Shown one piece after another: positions 1-11,566 of a DNA stretch of 64,000 bases (position 1 is the stretch's first letter; every line of letters starts with the position of its first letter). Source of the stretch: Golubevia sp. BC0850 (taxonomy: Eukaryota; Basidiomycota; Exobasidiomycetes; Golubeviales; Golubeviaceae); the NCBI GenBank assembly GCA_012976225.1, contig JAAVVG010000016.1:124001-188000 (forward strand), written 5' to 3'. Both the position numbers and the translations under genes were made by a program. The notes under the pieces are model-generated. The model did not search any database, was not told where the DNA came from, and saw nothing but the letters and a program-made list of their open reading frames with translations.

Positions 1-114
1 AACGTCAAAGATTTAGCTCTCAGCTTTTACTTCCTTCATGATTAGTCAAAGAGAGCCACTTGGTGGGGATTAGGGTGGGAAAGTAAAAGGAGCTGGAAGA
101 CAGGAAGTCGAAAG

Positions 115-741
115 TTGGACGTCATTGCCAAAAAAATTTCGGTGACAAAGGAGCTCAATTCATTGGAGGTCAGAGTCAACGCAAACAGAAGAGAGGAAGA
201 CGAATCTGACGTGTTTTCTTGGTCGCTTACCTCACCGGAAAAGTCGAGGGACAGCTTGAAGCAGATGAGAGTTTCGGGATTATCTGATCCAGAGGTAGGC
301 ACGGTCCACTATCAACTCTTCAATTCACTCAAAATTCTTTGTCTGGATTTGAGATCTCTTATCAATCTTTCAGCCGAAACTGATCAGCATTTACCCTTAA
401 GTTCAAGGGTAGTCTACTTCCCTTGCTATAACGTAGATGACTCTCAACCTGTGTATTCCGACTTTGTAGAAGAAATTTTGCTCGTCAAGATTCTGCGTGC
501 AAGAGAGTTTCCGAATCTCAAGACAGTGGGAGTTCCTAGGGGTCGTTGGGACACAAAGTACACCGAAGTTGTTTCTTCAAGAAAGAAGAAGCTATGGGAG
601 GATAGAAGAGAAGAATTGCTAGAGCTAGAGTTGTTCACTAGTAGCAGGGTTCTGTTGCAGCTGTTGAAACCGAGAGAGATTGGTGAGTGGATCATCCGGT
701 TGGAATCTCGACCAACTCATCAGCAACTCCAGCCTTTCTAA
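115..741 (+). CDS. Hypothetical leucine-rich protein, possible 3' part of an F-box/LRR-type gene
   Basis: An open frame of about 200 codons ends in TAA at 739-741. The frame is also open upstream from about position 46, and no good ATG or splice acceptor is visible, so the 5' end is undefined and may lie in another exon or outside the window. The product has short hydrophobic leucine-rich blocks (LKILCLDLRSLINL, EELLELELF) separated by charged stretches, as in LRR tails of fungal F-box proteins, several of which occur in this window. No catalytic motif or signal peptide is seen. I do not recognise the family. It could be the remnant of a decayed F-box gene or a chance open frame. Confidence 0.3.
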   Translation: MDVIAKKISVTKELNSLEVRVNANRREEDESDVFSWSLTSPEKSRDSLKQMRVSGLSDPEVGTVHYQLFNSLKILCLDLRSLINLSAETDQHLPLSSRVVYFPCYNVDDSQPVYSDFVEEILLVKILRAREFPNLKTVGVPRGRWDTKYTEVVSSRKKKLWEDRREELLELELFTSSRVLLQLLKPREIGEWIIRLESRPTHQQLQPF

Positions 742-1702
742 TTCCTGATCTCTCCAATTCTCTTTTCCAACTCAGCTGGCGACAAATCCAAAGGAGAAAG
801 CTGTCTCTCTTCCTACGTCCTGTTCTCTCCTTTTGACTGCTGAGGAGGATGAAGGATCACTTGTGGAATTGGATCTGAACTGAACTGAATTGAAGGTCAG
901 TGGAACGAACAAGATTGAATCGTCAGAAAGAGAGACAAAAGGGATTGTGGTTTGAAATGTGCTGTATTTGTTCTGACAGAGGTACTCCTTTCCAAGAGTC
1001 TTAATATTTCAACTTGGGTTTGTTCTTTTCGAGATCTAGAAACCCAAAAAAAAGAAAACGAGGGAAAAACAGAAGTTGACGATGCGATTAACAAGAAGAA
1101 GAAAATGCGATTGGAGCTGCGGGATGAGAGCGAGAAACCACAGGCGAGAGAGAGCTTCGACCGCAATTTTGGTCTCATGAAGCTTAATTTGCCTCTTCAA
1201 GAGACTTCCAGTCTTTTGGATACGATTTTCAGAAGATTCGGATACCTTTGAAGAAGTTGAGACCCCTTGGAAAGGCAGGAAGGACATGTCGACTTGATTG
1301 TTGATCCGGAAAAAATCCTGATGAGGAGAACATGATGTGAATCGGAAGATCTTTATCCTTGAACAGCTTTCTAACTGTGTCGAAAATCCTCAAAAGGAGT
1401 AGGTGAGGCTGTTTGGAGGGGGGAAAGAGAGGCGCACCAGAGAGATCAGAAGATGAGGAGAGGTTCCAACGACTTCAGTTGTCTTGGAAACTCACAAGTT
1501 GATAGATCCATCTCAGATCTTGACTTCTCAATAGTACGGCTCTTCATCAAAGTCCACCACTTCGCCCGCCAATTCCCTGCACACATCTCAGTGCCAACGA
1601 TTCTGAATGGAATTAATTATCAACCTTCTCAAAGGCTCCATTGCCACTCCGTCAATCTCTAAGCCGTCTTCGACGATGTTTTTCCTCTCTGAAAACAAAA
1701 TC

Positions 1703-2946
1703 TCAATCATCTAGATCATCATCTTCGTTTACTTTCAACCTGAGTTTTTTTAAACCCGGACAGCTGGCAGATAAGAAGTCTTTAAACTCGAAAATCCATA
1801 GTTCGGAGATTGAAGGCATCTTGGAGTGAATTGTCTCTGTAAATAGTCGGTGAATTGGAGACAATTTCACCCAAGCTGGAAATTCTGATGATTCCTCAGA
1901 CAGATCCAGAACCTCCAACGAAGGAAAGTCGAGAGGAGGCACTACTTCTGAACGAATCAGAAGAATTGTCTGGGGTTGATTCGTGACTTTCCTACACAGA
2001 AATCGGACGTCCTTGTTTGCGACTGAAATCAGTCAAATCGTGAATATCCACCGTAGTAAGATTGAATTGTCTGAGATAGCAGCAGACAGAGTTGACGCAG
2101 ATAAAAGTAAAAGATAGATGAAGAACCAAGAAGTCTTCATCTTCTTTCCTTCCATTATCTAGTCTGCTGCCGATCTCGTGACTTCAGGCTCGCACGTCGA
2201 ATCCTCCTATCTCCGCCTCTTTCTTAAACCTTGGAAAACATAAGAACTTCTCATTGATTTGAGATTGGACTTCTAACAACTTCTCCAGACGCCGCCTCAA
2301 GACTGATGATACCCAGGTCTTTCAACGTACCAGAAGAAGCTTGAAGTAAGTTTCTACATTCTGTGTGACTGAGGAGCGTGTAACCTCGAAAGGACAGTAG
2401 AGATTGAAAGTGATTTTGATGATTGATGGAGACCGCAAGAGGGGTTGGCAACCAGAGCACTTGCATGGGCCCGGCAATGACAGGAGTCGCTCTTGAAAGA
2501 TGAGATTTTGAAAAGCAGCCACACTTTTCTAATCTGACGTCTGCCAGATTGGGAAGCCTTGATAGAAGTATCTCTGCAAAGGCACCTTCTTCTTTTGGGT
2601 CAACTTTTATGGTAGGGACTGAGAAATCCAAGACTAGAAGACTCTGACTTGACGTTTGAAGGAATTCGATAAGCTGAAGGAGGTCTGAATGCTCTGGTAT
2701 TCCCTCGATCTGCCTTAAAATCTCTCGAAGGGTAGAGCCACTTCTCTGTTTGAATTGCTCTAGAACCGAAAGACTGCTCTCAAAACTTGAGAGAGATAGG
2801 TTTAGAAATCTCCAAAATGATCTGGTCTCGTTAATCAGTTCTAATCATTGCTTGCAAACCCTTGTGACCTGGATCACCTCTCTTGTTTCCAGACGCTTGA
2901 GGCTGGGGAGAAGAGTCTCGGATGGTAGGACTTCGTTGATGTTCAT
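1703..2946 (-). pseudogene. F-box/LRR-like protein gene with an in-frame stop in the F-box
   Basis: From ATG at 2946 the minus strand encodes an F-box-like start (NEVLPSETLLPSLKRLETREVIQVTRVCKQ), then TGA at 2845-2847 exactly where F-box domains carry the conserved tryptophan after VCKQ. The same frame stays open for about 200 codons after it and reads as leucine-rich (LLVLDFSVPTIKV, LPNLADVRLEKCG). A second block at 2022-1703, after a plausible acceptor, continues in LRR style (FPSLEVLDLSEES, CPGLKKLRLKV). F-box proteins are SCF ubiquitin-ligase receptors. With the stop, only about 33 residues would be made. The TGG-to-TGA change suggests a pseudogene, though a sequencing error or polymorphism is possible. 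The intron between the two blocks is not firmly placed. Confidence 0.5.
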
Positions 2947-3373
2947 CTTGATTGCAAGGTGTTCGCTGATGGAGAGTTGAGTGTGAATTAATTAACCTAA
3001 ACCTAAAAGGAGATAGCAGCTGATGAGAGTGCGAGTAAGATCCATTTTCTTATTGGACGAAGAGGGAGAAGGAGAGAAGGTGGAGCGGAGAAGATCTACA
3101 GCCTGCCAGACCAACCTCTCCTCCCCCAGAGCATGTCTCGACTTCGAATGATATTAACGACACTCAAGTCATGACTCCCAGAACATGGGCCGGATCGACA
3201 GAAAGCATGGTAGAGGAGGTGTTACAAAGTGATTAATTCAAGTTTATAATTTTGGGAGAGCGACTAAGAACAAAGTTGATTTTGGGTTTGGGATGAAAGG
3301 TGATGACTTAAAGGTCAAAACGAAGTAGTGAGAAACTAGAGAATGAAAGGCGAAAGGCAAATGAGAGAATCAT
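2947..3373. other. Intergenic, no gene seen
   Basis: Spacer between the F-box remnant and the 3' end of CCT6. Only short chance frames are present and no repeat or structured element was recognised. Confidence 0.5.
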
Positions 3374-6193
3374 CTATGGTCCTGGACCAGCGTTTCCTTT
3401 GAGGGAAGACCTTCCGGCACGTAGAACCTCGTCTACTGAGAGCAGGTTGGTTGCGATGACGGAGCTAAGAAAGTAGGGAAAGGAAGGGCAGTAAAGCGAA
3501 AAAAGAAAAACCTCAAATCGATCAGTGATAACTTCGAGAGCGAACTTCAAGATCTTTCCACCACGTTCCAACTCGAACACTCACCAACTATGAATCATAT
3601 GCCTCTTGACTCTATAATTATCCCAAACACCTTCGCCAACTACATCCAAAGGTTCGCCAGTCTTCAAATCCAATCCGACGATGTTTCCATTAGCAGTTTC
3701 ATCTTGTAGACTGACGATGGAATCTTGAACATCGAATCCACCATTTGTAGCCAAAGTCTTTGGAATGACTAGAAGAGCATCTGAGAACGCTTGAACACCT
3801 AATTTAGCTCTACCCTTTGCTGCCTTCTTGGTTTCATCAAGTAGAAAAGCTGAGGCTCCAATTTCGAAAGCTCCTCCTCCTGGAATTAGAGAAGCATCCT
3901 CAATTGCATTCTTGACGGATCGTAGACCATCACGAACTGCATCTTGGATTTGAGAGATGGTGTGAGCGTTTGGTCCTGGAGAGAGGGAGAGGAAAAGCCA
4001 AGGCAGAAATTGAGAGTGAAAGGAAAACAAACGTCGGTCAGCAACTTCTCTCAAATCAAAGCGTGTACACAACCCGGAATACACAGAAACTGTATCTCTA
4101 GCTTCTTTCACGATGTCCTCCTTGCCCAACTCACCTTTAAGTAAAAGCGTAACACTCTTAGGCTCCTTACATTCCTCAACAAAAGTAAACTTTTCTTCTC
4201 CCAAAGTATGTTCATAAACCAATCCAGCATAACCAAGAATATCAGGAGTTAAATCATCAACTGAATTCTGAGCAATTCCACCACAACATAACTGTAATCT
4301 TTCCATGTTTCTTCTCTTAGCTCTTCTCAAAGCCAGAATTCCATTCTTAGCTAGAACATCCAAAGACATAGGATCAATTCCCTTCTGGTTGAAGATGACG
4401 AAATTCTTGCGCTTCTCTGAAGAGGATTCTACTGAAGAATCACAAACTGCGTTCTTGAGTTCTACGATTTTCTTTAATTTAGCATCGACGTGACGACGTT
4501 CTGATTCTACTAGCTTTTCACGTTGATCGGCTGATGAGTAGAAGAAAGAGGAGTTAACCTCACTGTTTTGAAGGGTGGGGTTGAATTGTGGGTTGAAGGG
4601 GGAAAGAAGGAGGGATTTGAGCGAAGTCAGTCAGTAAAACAATTCTACGAGAAGTCGAGCTCTCGTCTCGACCAATCTTCTCCTCCCAACCCAAAAGCAA
4701 CTCACGTCTTCTCATACTCCAAAGAAACATTTAGAGTCAACACAAAGCAATTCTCGACTCTCTTTGGCATATCAACATGTCTAGCTCCATGATCCAAAAC
4801 CAAACCTCTAATCAATTGAGTATCAGTTTCAGTTTTATGTTGCATCTTCATGATCTCAATCATGTGTAAATCGATTGGGTTCTTGATTTCCCATTCTTGA
4901 ACTCTTTCTGAAGATCCATCGGCGTTGAGTTCCGGAGGTGTGATGGTGGTTGATTCAGAATCAGAAGGACGAATTGCAAGAACTGCATCTACGATATCTG
5001 AAGAAAGTTGTTTGGCCATTGAAGCGTGAAGTTTGGTTGCTACTGAAGTATGGGCTACTCTGATCAAGGTTGCTCGATCCAGAGTGGGAGTCTGTTTGAA
5101 TGTTTCGAGGAACTGACAGAGGTAAGAAAAAGAGGGGAAGGAGATTGTCAGTAGGAAAGAAGAAGACACCTGACTGCACAAGTTGTAGCTTAAATTCCAA
5201 ACCTCGATTTGATTTCTGCTTCGCAAAGTAATAGAAGAGAAGACCAGACCTCTCATCTCCCCTCCTCTTCCCAAAAACCTCTCCACCTCCCACTCACTTG
5301 CAACACCGCTCCTACCCTCACCAAGTGCATCAAATCGCTCTTGATTACTCACCTTCAAAACTCCCTTCTTAGCCTCCTCAAACCCTTCTCCAATCACTCT
5401 AGGATGAACCCCCTCTCCAGTGTATCTTTCCGCTTGTTTCAATAATTCACCTACCAACAAGATTACAGAGGTGGTTCCATCTCCACATTGTTCGTCTTGA
5501 GCTACAGCAGTCCTTGCAATCATGGCAGCAGTCGGGTTTTGAATCTGCATTTCCGTTAGGAGAACTTTTCCATCTTTGGTCATTTTCAGGTTTCCAGATC
5601 CATCTACTAACATCTTGATGGTTCCTGGTGAGGATAGATGGACAGGAGGTCATGAAATTGTCAGATGGGAGTAGAAAGATGGCGAGGGAATGGGAAGAAG
5701 TAGAGATAGAGGCAAGGGAGGGGAGGAGGAAGAAAGCTGGCTATCTTAGGAGAGCTGCGAGCCGAGTCTCTCGAGAAAGATTAAAGAAGGAAGGTTCCAG
5801 ATCTATTTTGACTTCGGAAAGCGATTTCAGCTCCAAAGAATGAGAAAGAGAGATAGCTTTAGGCAATCTACTTGATAGCTTCCACGAGCTTCTTCCTGAT
5901 CTACTATCTCTGAATTCCTAGTTCTCTCCCACTCTATCCCCTTATCTAGCCTAGCCAATCGAGAAGGCATACTTTCAGATGTCTTTATCTAGTATGCAGT
6001 ATAGGATCTCAGGTTTGCGATGTTAAGTGACGAAGCTTCTTCTTGAACTTGACTTGTACTTGTACTCACCTCTTGGACCCAAATTAGATTTGACCACATT
6101 CGCCAATCCAATAGCGCCAGCTGTATTGACTTGTAAGGCTTGAGTTCTTCGAACTGATTCAGCTCGCGGGTTGATCAATTCAATCGCTGACAT
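3374..6193 (-). CDS. CCT6: T-complex protein 1 subunit zeta (CCT6)
   Basis: Encodes one of the eight subunits of the cytosolic TRiC/CCT chaperonin, which folds actin, tubulin and WD40 proteins with ATP. Six exons: 6193-6070, 5624-5353, 5112-4706, 4562-4135, 3975-3585 and 3464-3374, all with GT-AG introns (445, 240, 143, 159 and 120 bp), giving about 570 aa (human about 530). Visible signatures are the start [12 protein letters not shown], the ATP-site motif [39 protein letters not shown] and [16 protein letters not shown]. The ending [19 protein letters not shown] matches the family. An acidic insert of roughly 30 residues near RPSDSESTT precedes the conserved IDLHMIEIM block and explains the extra length. 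An inverted-repeat element begins 50 bp upstream of the start. Identification is secure. Confidence 0.95.
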
Positions 6194-6243
6194 CTTGTGA
6201 CGAGTTGGGAGTTGATAGTGGGAGGAGAGAACGTCCAGCTTCA

Positions 6244-7090
6244 ATAATTAGAGCTGCGTGCCGTCTGGCGTATGGTATATACGCTCCCACTCCAAGCTCA
6301 CACTGATCCGTACTGGTACGGATCGATTCTGAGAACCACGATACTGATCCACACTGGCTACTGTCAGTACGATACCGATACTGGCAGTATCACACGCCTC
6401 ATACGTGAGATTCGGATTGCGTGCACTGATTTGTGTCGAGGCTCTCGGTTCTCCCTCCAAAAGGGCTTCAGATTCTCAAAAACCTCCCCACTATATATCT
6501 GAGTAGATCGAAATCTTGTTCAAAGGAAATGTTGACCTCCGAAACAATGGAGAAAGCGACTGCAAGCCCACTCCGTCGCTGATACCATCTCCTTTCCTTC
6601 CCCGACACTTCCTTCCCCTCAAACCTGGTTTTTTCATTTCTTTCCTGGTACTTTCTCATCCAGTCAAAAGAGGTTCAAGCCCTTGAAGGGACCCTGACAA
6701 GCTCTGACCGAGTGAAGAGTCGTCCCTGGGAAAGCCTCGGTGGCAAGGTGAATTGAACAGCGCAGAGAAGAGAGGCTCTAGCCATCTTTGAAGATCCTGC
6801 CAGTCCTAAAGTCCTTCTACCAAACTTCCAGATGAAAATAGATCGGGTCTGGCTCTTCCAAGAATGAGCAGGAGAACGTCTTGCTCAGGTGAATCGTAAC
6901 CCCCCGTAGCGGCGTATCGAGACGTACCATACTCCAGTCCATACTCATATTGGGCCGATTTTCCAGGTCTCATACTGATCCATACTGAACTAAATTTTTT
7001 CCAAAAGTCAAATACCGATACGGAACCGTACTGGTACGCCCAGTATCATACGCCAAAAACAGCCATACGCCCATACGGCTCGCAGCTCTA
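6244..7090. mobile_element. Non-coding element with terminal inverted repeats (MITE-like)
   Basis: The ends are inverted copies: TAGAGCTGCGTGCCGT near 6249 on the plus strand, and TAGAGCTGCGAGCCGT read inward from 7090 on the minus strand. Both ends then carry CGTATGG-type subterminal words and several scrambled copies of GTACTGGTACGG and ATACTGATCCATACTG. The outer flanks share AGCTTCA at 6237-6243 and 7091-7097, a candidate 7-bp target-site duplication, although the left boundary carries about five unmatched bases. There is no transposase frame, so it looks like a non-autonomous DNA transposon. It lies between the CCT6 start and the DUF4246 remnant and may be part of the CCT6 promoter or leader. 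The superfamily cannot be assigned from one copy. Confidence 0.7.
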
Positions 7091-7375
7091 AGCTTCATCT
7101 CAACACAGCACTGGATCCTGACGCAGCCTGCTCTAACTCACACTCAATTCGTAAGTTAGGGAGTTATCCTTGGATGAAAAAGTCTTAAAAATACAAGCCA
7201 GCAGAAAGTACAAATCGAAAGGCCTAAGTGTGAGAGCGATCAAGAAAAGATAACGTCTCATCACCGAAGATTAAGAAGCAAGCTATAACAAGGAGGCGAG
7301 GATCTGGTCAGATTCACATCAAAGCTGTCGTCAATTTCATTCAAAGTAGAGATAGTAAATGTAACAACTTTGCAT

Positions 7376-9240
7376 TCAGTGCTCACATAAGCTCCAAGTG
7401 TCTTGGAATTTGTAGTCCACCCTCTTTTGATGGGCCGACCTCTCTTCCATCAACTCTAGACGAATCTCCAAAGTCTCCTCGTGACTGATGTAAGGTACTG
7501 AGATAGAGGCCTTGACTTCGGAGTTGGAAGCTTGATCATGAGTTTCGCTTTTGATTCTGCTGACCCTGTCCGTCCATTCGAAGATGTCCTCTCTTACTTC
7601 GGCAGGCAGCTTTGAGAGACGAGTCTCCTTTTCATCGCGTTGACTTCATTGAGAATCCAAGAACTTTGTTGAGGTGGAATCTCAGTGGTCGAGAGAACTC
7701 TGCTGGGTGGGTCAATCTAAGGAAGGCGGAAGGTCAGCTTTCTTGTTCGAACCTTGGAAGCTTGAGACTACGAATCGCCTCTGCTCTCAACTCACCAGAA
7801 AGAAGACGAAGAACCTTCGATGACCTTTCTTAGTTGGATCTACCAGCTTAGAAGGGGAGAGTTTGTGTTGTAGCCCGTTTGGACGGAAGAATAGCAGAAG
7901 AACAAATGTTTCAGCATCGAGTGACGCGAGCCAAGAGCTCTCGAGCTTTCCATCTGAGACTTGGACTCACAACGCGATACACACCTGCCGTCTTCGGTCT
8001 GGACAGAGTTCAAAAAATTGATTTTAGCTTCGTCGTTGACTGCTCCGTAAGAAAGTACTAAATTGCTGTGGCACAGATCTTCTCATTGGATGTACCTGGA
8101 TTGGAAGCATACAGGTCATTAGGATAGATACTAAGCTTAGAACCATTTGTCTGTCTGTCGTCGAACTCACCTTCTACATGCGAGACGCCGCCTTCGAACT
8201 CCGGCTTCTCAGGAGTCAACTCGACACTAGCAAGCTTGACAATAACTTGACAGGTCTTACCTCCCAGTTTTAAATTCGAGCTATTTGGAGGCTGGAAATC
8301 TCTAATCCGAGGATGGATAAAGGTGACTTCACTATTTTTCCGAGCATCAGTCTTCCAATTACCTTCATCGTCTTTTTCGTCCCAACCTGGCTTAGGAGTA
8401 TCGAAGCCATAGCTATAGGGCTCGTGATCTAGCATTGGATTTAATGGACTTCTGGATAGCACAGCTTCAAAGAGTGGCACGAATCTAGAGAGTAAACCTT
8501 CTAAGACTGGATAAAATTTGCCACTTGGAGAGTTTGGATCTGGATGAAGATTGTTGACGTAAGACAGGAACTTGACTTTGTTGGAAGAGTGGATCGAAAA
8601 GTCAGTGGATATCCATTGAAATTTGAACTTCTGTTGTCGATAGTACTGTCGCTTATCTGGAGTTTCGTCTTCGGGAATGTCGATCTCAGCGAGACGTCTC
8701 ATCTCAACTGTCTCCGAGAAGAAAGACGGATCGCTCAGGGATGGAAGAACTCTTGGAGTCTTCCCACTTTCATCCGAAAGAGTTAGAGTCGGAGTCCTAC
8801 CTTCGACGAAGGGGTAAAGAGAAGGATGAATGAGGTTCAAGACCCTTCCGTCGGTTCCTGGGTGATAGTCTCTATCTTTGGGATTGACGGAGTCCATTAG
8901 TGAATCGAAGGAATTGAGTAGCTCTGCATTGAGTTCTGGAGGACTCAGATTATTCGATTGAAAGACTCCAGGAGACGCGGTGGCTTCGATGCTGGAACCT
9001 TCAAAAGCTGGGACTTGATTCATTGCCTCCCAACGAAGCCAACGATATAATCCAATCTGCGAGCTCTGATCTGAATCCATGGATTTCGATTGCTTCTCAC
9101 TGGAGAAGGAAGAATGCAAGAAAGAAAAGGCGATGAGCTTGCGACGCTGATCTTAGATAGCCTGCTTTGGACTCACCTTCCATTTAGAAGCAATCTCTTC
9201 CGTCAGAACCTTTTCTCTCCAGTTGTCTTTGGACCTTAGA
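7376..9240 (-). pseudogene. DUF4246 family protein gene, broken
   Basis: Pieces of the fungal DUF4246 family (function unknown) appear in order on the minus strand: DNWREKVLTEEIASKWK near 9232-9176; then 9030-8170 with YHPGTDGRVLNLIHPSLYPFVEGRT, LPSLSDPSFFSE and CQVIVKLASVELTPEKPEFEGG; then ICATAI; KLVDPTKKGHRRFFVFFL near 7850; IPPQQSSWILNEVN; and LPAEVREDIFEWTDRV to the typical ending DTWSLCEH, with TGA at 7376-7378. The pieces do not share one frame. There is a stop after the first intron (TGAGAAGC), a frame change near 9030, TAG at 8058-8060 inside the conserved IYY motif, and frame changes near 8000-7900 and 7640. Introns with GTGAGT donors remain recognisable (for example after HVEG and after FFVFFL). 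Recent decay is the simplest reading. The exact 5' end is unknown. Confidence 0.7.
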
Positions 9241-9261
9241 GAAGCGGTCGCAGATCACACC

Positions 9262-9957
9262 TTTATTTAGAATGGGTCCCTCAACGTCTGGGCAAAAGAT
9301 GGTTCGAGTCAGAATCGTAAGTTGGCTGTTGGCTGCTTGAGATGTTGCGTTGCGGTAGAACTTACAAAGGTGTAGGTGGGTATTCCAACCTTGGATTCTT
9401 TTCGAGGTTCCATATCTGCTTGCTCTTAGAGGTTCAAGACTGGAAAAAGAAAGAACAGGGAAAGGTTGAAACGTTGAAGGTTGAAGACCTACTCAGACAC
9501 TCAGTACTCTGCAGCCATGAGGTCCGCAGAAAGCTCGCAGCTCAAAGCAACGTCCTTGGCAAGCAAGTGTGAAGCTGAGCGCAGAGCTTCAAAACAGAAT
9601 GCCAAAATAGGTGGTGAATCATGAATGTATGAATGTCCAGGGTGAAAACAAAAGATAGGATTCCTGAGAGAATACAAAGGTGGCAAAGTACAGAGAAGCA
9701 TCGGAAACAGGAAGAGAGACTGTTTCAAAAGAGGAGGCAGCTCGAAGAAGGTTTTTTGGAATAAGGAATCGGATTTCTTATCATCGAAGAAGAAAAACCC
9801 CAGGTGTGAGTGGCACATAAAGTCTGAGGTAGCTAGCGAGGGCGGTGAGAGAGATGGCTACAAAGTTCTTGCTTCATACTTGATGAAGCTGAAGATTGCA
9901 TTGGAAGACATGATAGCGAAATACACATTAACCGTACAGTTGAAGTCGAAAATATCC
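9262..9957. other. Intergenic, no gene seen
   Basis: Contains only short frames on both strands without recognisable motifs. It separates the DUF4246 remnant from the 3' end of the first seven-helix gene. Confidence 0.4.
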
Positions 9958-11566
9958 TCAGATGGCTGCCAGAGGGGACGAAAAGCGAAAAGTTTTAGAC
10001 TTCAAGATCTCTGATCGTCTGCTTTTCTCGAGTGAGAGGCCGACACTGTACCTCAAAAACTTACTTTGTACTCCATATTCACTCGACTGCAGCTTACTCT
10101 CCTCTCTCATCCCACCGGCTCGTCGTTGGTTTTTACGCTCTCTCAGATCAGATTGTGTCTCCCTCTCTTCCCCTAAGCCCCCCCTCTCTACTTCCGATAT
10201 CTTGAGATCGCTCAGTAGCAGTACGACTTCTAATCATGTTGATGGAGTTCTGGTCTTCGATGAGTCTAGGAAATTGTTCTGTGAAAGTGAATTGCGTCCG
10301 TCGAGTCAGATTAGATCCAGAGCTGAGAGCGTCTCCGTGCCAGTCGTCTCTGGCATTGAGGACAGAGAGCATTCCAAACGAGTAGAGGGGGGAGAGTATA
10401 GGACTGAAAGAAAAACTCAAGGACCTGTTTGAGATCAAACTAGTGGCGGTCTAGTGTTGTTAAAGCATTGATGGGAAGGAGAAGGTTTCAACACAAACAT
10501 CACTGGTAGCTTCTGTTGATCGGGATACTCACTCGAGGAAGCTCGACAACCAACTCTACTACCATAACTATAATAGATACAATTGTTACTCCACAAAGGA
10601 CGTAGCTCAGTCTAGAAAAGCCTTTCTTGACGTAGATCGATTCTTTTCTCATCCGTCTGAGCCAAAATAGAATGAAAGAAAGAAGAGCGAGGTCCATGGC
10701 CACATCGAGAGCGAACATGGTCTCAAAGTAGAAACCTACCCCAGAGAGAAACCAGGGAAGAGAGGAGGGGCGACATATTGAGACCGTGTGGGCCTAAGAG
10801 AGGGTTCACTCAAGAGGCCCAAAGGTATCAAGCTTCTCGCAAATCTCGCTCCGCAGATCTCGCTCACCGGTTTCAAGAGTAGGCCAGCTACCATTGACAT
10901 TGGGTCTAATCCTTGAAATGACGCCAACAGCAATGGCCACGCCGAATGAAGAGAGAATTCCGAACCCAATGGAGAGGGTGACCCAAAGGGAACCAGATTC
11001 CAGCATCGCATTCAGGCAGACTAGCCAAAAGAACTGGGTCAGCCTTAGAAAAGATGGAGAAAGAAGAGGATGTAAGGCAGGCTGTGCGTATAGTCTTAGA
11101 TGCGACTCTCTCGACTCACATGATGACTACTGAATACAAGATCACTTCATTCCCAAGCGCTGAGCCAGTTTTCGATGCAGGTAGTATGGTGAAATAATCA
11201 ACTCCGAAGAACCAATTGTAGTACACTTGATGGGACATCGAAGCTGCGTTGACGGCCATCACGACCAAAAGCCAAACTTTCGTCGGTAAAGGATCGTTTT
11301 TAGCTACAAACTTGAAGTAGTTACGCATCTGGTGAAGGTTATTCCAAAACATCATGAGTCCAAAACTTTCACGGAGAGAATAGAAGGGATGGGAACAGAG
11401 GGAATGGATTGTAAATGAAGCATGATTTGAATCTTGCATGGAAACCGAAAGAAACTTACATTGAAATGATCAAAGTAGCTGCATAGGCAAGGACCAAGAA
11501 TCGAGTTGCCTCTGTACCAGTGAAAACCGTCGCTTCGAAATCGAGGTCTTCGTTATTGTCACCCAC
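9958..11566 (-). pseudogene. Seven-helix membrane protein, DUF6534-like, copy A (damaged)
   Basis: First of five paralogues. Exons by comparison with the intact copies: 11566-11460, 11365-11120, 11043-10868, 10735-10533, 10450-10065 and 9965-9958. The last codes only two residues and stop (CC ATC TGA). Transmembrane blocks are intact (MMFWNNLHQMRNYFKFVAKNDP, FALDVAMDLALLSFILFWLRR, SPLYSFGMLSVLNARDDWHG). Two faults are visible. The expected ATG position reads GTG (GTGGGTGAC). A run of seven G in exon 5 (about 10177-10184 on the plus strand as C) is one base longer than in copy B, shifting the frame to TGA at 10148 and removing the charged tail. FGINCHQ of the other copies is FWNNLHQ here. It may still make a tail-less protein if an upstream start exists. 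Family assignment rests on the C-terminal helix pattern. Confidence 0.6.
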
